Source: Phlebotomus papatasi
Lineage: Eukaryota; Arthropoda; Insecta; Diptera; Psychodidae
DNA: 64,000 nt
Direction: 5' to 3'
NCBI RefSeq assembly: GCF_024763615.1
Contig: NC_077224.1
Coordinates: 66,598,712 to 66,662,711, forward strand
This document shows, one piece after another, positions 62,236 through 64,000 of this stretch. Under the pieces are notes generated by a model. It did not search any database. It was not told where the DNA came from and saw only the letters and a program-made list of their open reading frames with translations. The position numbers and the translations under genes are program-made. The stretch's first letter is position 1. Every line of letters begins with the position of its first letter.

Positions 62236-62798
62236 GGGGGATGTGGGGCTATCTTGTGCCATGGAGCAACATTTATGTACAATTTTTTCGCATATTTCTA
62301 AATAATTGTAAAGCATACTTGTGTATTATCTTCAGTTTCTTCCTGTGTTTGCCAGAGGATAGTCAGTTGTTTTGTCAGTTGGAAAAAATCACTAAAGAGA
62401 AAGCAACAAATAAAGAAAAACAAAATAAAATTCAAACGATTAAAAATAATTCAAAAATTATTGTGCAAACTGCTCTCTCTTGGAGTTCAAGCAGTTCAAA
62501 TTTCCATTTTCAAGAAAGTAAGTTTTTAGTGGCTATGTGAGTAGTGTTAAGACGAAGAAAGAGGATTCCAAATTATTTAAAAGATTTTGATTAACCCACT
62601 CTGAAGAAGGCCCATACCGAGCGTCGAAAGCTTTGGAGAAAATTGAGTCTTTTTGGTTTTGAGAAGAAGACAATCCTCTGACAAACACCGGAAGAAACTG
62701 AAGATAATGTAAGGCATAGCTTCTTTTAGAAATATTCGAAAAACTCGTATATCAATGTACCCTTTAGCCCTATAGCTCAAAAAAACCCCACACCTCCC
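62236..62798. mobile_element. TA-flanked TIR element enclosing a Penelope-like fragment
   Basis: Outer TIRs GGGGGATGTGGGGC and, from the right, GGGAGGTGTGGGG, TA flanks. Inside, CTTCAGTTTCTTCCTGTGTT (from 62331) is inverted near 62680-62710. At about 62601 lies CTGAAGAAGGCC, followed by GTCGAAAGCTTTGG: the third instance of the hammerhead-like motif, with a decayed stem II. Confidence 0.6.
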
Positions 62799-63230
62799 TA
62801 TTTGAATAAAATGTCAATAGTATTCAAAAATTCAATTTGAATTTCAAATTTTCTTACTGTTTTTTTTTCTGCAAATTTTGAGGATTTATCAAATACTACA
62901 CGAGGAAGTTGCTAAAACATTTGTTCAATGATTTTATGTGAGGAATTATAATGAGACAAGAATATTAAGAAACTTACTCTTCAATCTCACGAAAAAAGTT
63001 AATTTTTCCACTGATGAAATTGAATGCACTTTAGAGTTTGAATAATAGATTTTATAGTAGTATTAACGAGAACACAAAAATTGTAAAACCCTTATATATT
63101 ATGGCTCATTTACGATATTTCTAGAATTTCTAAAGCATCCCCTGTGTGCTGTTTTTGATAATATTTAAGAAAGAGTGGCAAAGCATCTCATGCTTTCCGA
63201 AATGCTCGAATTCGTAACTTAGATGATATA

Positions 63231-63737
63231 GGGTAAAGGCTCATAATTTTGTCCAGTCTGCTTATAAGTATTGAAGTGCGATATTTTTAATTCTAATTGA
63301 CTTTTTTTGTTACTCTTTTCTCAAGGGTTGTTTAGAAACTTAGTAATCTATTTATCATCTTATTTTTACTAAAATTAGTTTTAATACGTTTAAAAATGAA
63401 TTGATAAGTAGAGGTGAATTTTACTCTTATTTTGGACAACTTGGTTATTAATTTGGACAACTTGGCTGTAAATATGGACAGCTAATCCGCCTCAACAAAA
63501 TGCCCATTGTTCTTCATTTCATGAACCAATCTTACCAATTCCTCTTCCTGTTCATGTAGGGGAAACGTAGAATGTCACAAGAAGCCCGGAAACTCTCCAT
63601 ATCATTCATTAAAGTGAGTTGACTTCGGTACTCCAAGTACGTGCGGATTCGCTCATTCTCTGGCCTTTCCGGGAGCCTTTCAAGAACATCATGTAGAACC
63701 ATCATTTTAATCAATTTATTTTTAGTGTCCAATTTTA
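63231..63737. mobile_element. Fragment-bearing TIR element G, copy 2 (right end lost)
   Basis: Left end GGGTAAAGGCTCATAATTTT after TA. The right end is cut at GTGTCCAATTTTA, where another MITE begins (63738). The two copies let the family consensus be inferred, although each is broken. Confidence 0.6.
63480..63700 (-). pseudogene. Possible captured coding fragment inside element G
   Basis: The minus strand reads MVLHDVLERLPERPENERIR, then TYLEYRSQLTLMNDMESFRA and SCDILRFPYMN. After a one-base frame change it reads EEELVRLVHEMKNNGHFVEAD. The copy at 8570-8760 keeps the same peptide order (RTYLE, RSQL.LM.D.ESF, SCDILRF.Y.NR, then EEDLVRLV.EMENN) with its own stop. Conservation of the peptide order across two diverged copies suggests real coding ancestry, either of a transposon gene or a captured host exon. 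I do not recognise the family. Confidence 0.4.
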
Positions 63738-64000
63738 GGGCAGAATCACATTGACAGTAAAATGCTCACCGTCACCGTCAAAGCCCTCACCGTATTTCGT
63801 TGATTTACGCATTTTCATTGTAATTTTTACGCAAATTCTCAATTACCGTGTTACATTATCTCATACTCGGTGGCACTAGGTGAAAATAATATAAGAAAAT
63901 TGAAGAAATAAAACGAAAATGCGATAAACGGTGAGCAAAAAAACTGTACGAAAAATTGTAGCAAAAAAATCTTACAGTTTTTTTTTTGCTCACCGTTTAT
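63738..64000. mobile_element. MITE running off the window end, with a hairpin
   Basis: Starts GGGCAGAATCACATTGACAG after TA. A hairpin ATAAACGGTGAGCAAAAAA (from 63922) / TTTTTTGCTCACCGTTTAT closes at the last base. The word GCTCACCGTCACCGTC lies near the left end. The right TIR is outside the window. Confidence 0.6.

Overview
This window looks like a gene-poor, AT-rich stretch of a dipteran nuclear genome. A nematoceran fly such as a phlebotomine sand fly is my best guess. The guess rests on the one gene present (an insect-type His/Lys/Gly-rich secreted protein), an arthropod TATA plus TCAGT promoter, and the density of short TIR elements and tRNA-derived SINEs. It is an inference, not an identification. 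Almost all of the short open reading frames are chance frames or lie inside repeats.

The only gene I can support is on the minus strand at 51038-51784. It is a single-exon gene with its own TATA box, initiator, signal peptide and poly(A) signal. Everything else I recognise is mobile-element sequence. There are two tRNA-derived SINE families: SINE1 at 1.6, 16.5, 16.9, 36.5 and 37.5 kb, and SINE2 at 1.9, 25.5 and 40.2 kb. There are many families of non-autonomous TIR elements. Most have TA target duplications and ends that start GGG or CAC; two families have TTA duplications (PIF/Harbinger-like), and one has TTAA ends (piggyBac-like). Also present are a 461-bp solo LTR (24.6-25.1 kb) with a relative at 9.0-9.4 kb, decayed LINE fragments (32.3-32.8 and 46.3-46.4 kb), and two Penelope-style inverted-repeat elements with 12-bp target duplications (29.5-30.0 and 61.4-62.0 kb).

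Layout. 0-7 kb: SINE1 and SINE2 back to back, then a degenerate TCCCGAA repeat field. 7-10 kb: TIR elements, one of which (8.3-9.7 kb) carries what may be a captured coding fragment and a nested LTR piece. 12-17.2 kb: a dispersed repeat, a four-unit tandem array of a palindromic MITE, and an inverted pair of SINE1 copies, one split by a Harbinger MITE. 19-22.4 kb: a facing pair of CACTGAG MITEs and a 93-bp minisatellite in an open frame. 24.6-28.1 kb: a solo LTR and nested TIR elements. 29.5-30 kb: the Penelope-like palindrome with hammerhead-like cores. 36-47 kb: scattered MITEs. 48.9-49.7 kb: a nested long inverted repeat. 51-51.9 kb: the gene. 52-59.2 kb: nested MITEs and a Helitron-like 1.8-kb insert made of ~290-bp modules. 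61.4-64 kb: a second Penelope-like palindrome, a third related motif, the second copy of the fragment-bearing element, and a MITE running off the end.

The most interesting signal is the shared RNA-like motif (CTGANGAA, 5-bp stem, GAA, self-complementary ANNT, then a pairing partner) in unrelated inverted-repeat elements. It resembles a dimer-type hammerhead ribozyme with one extra A.
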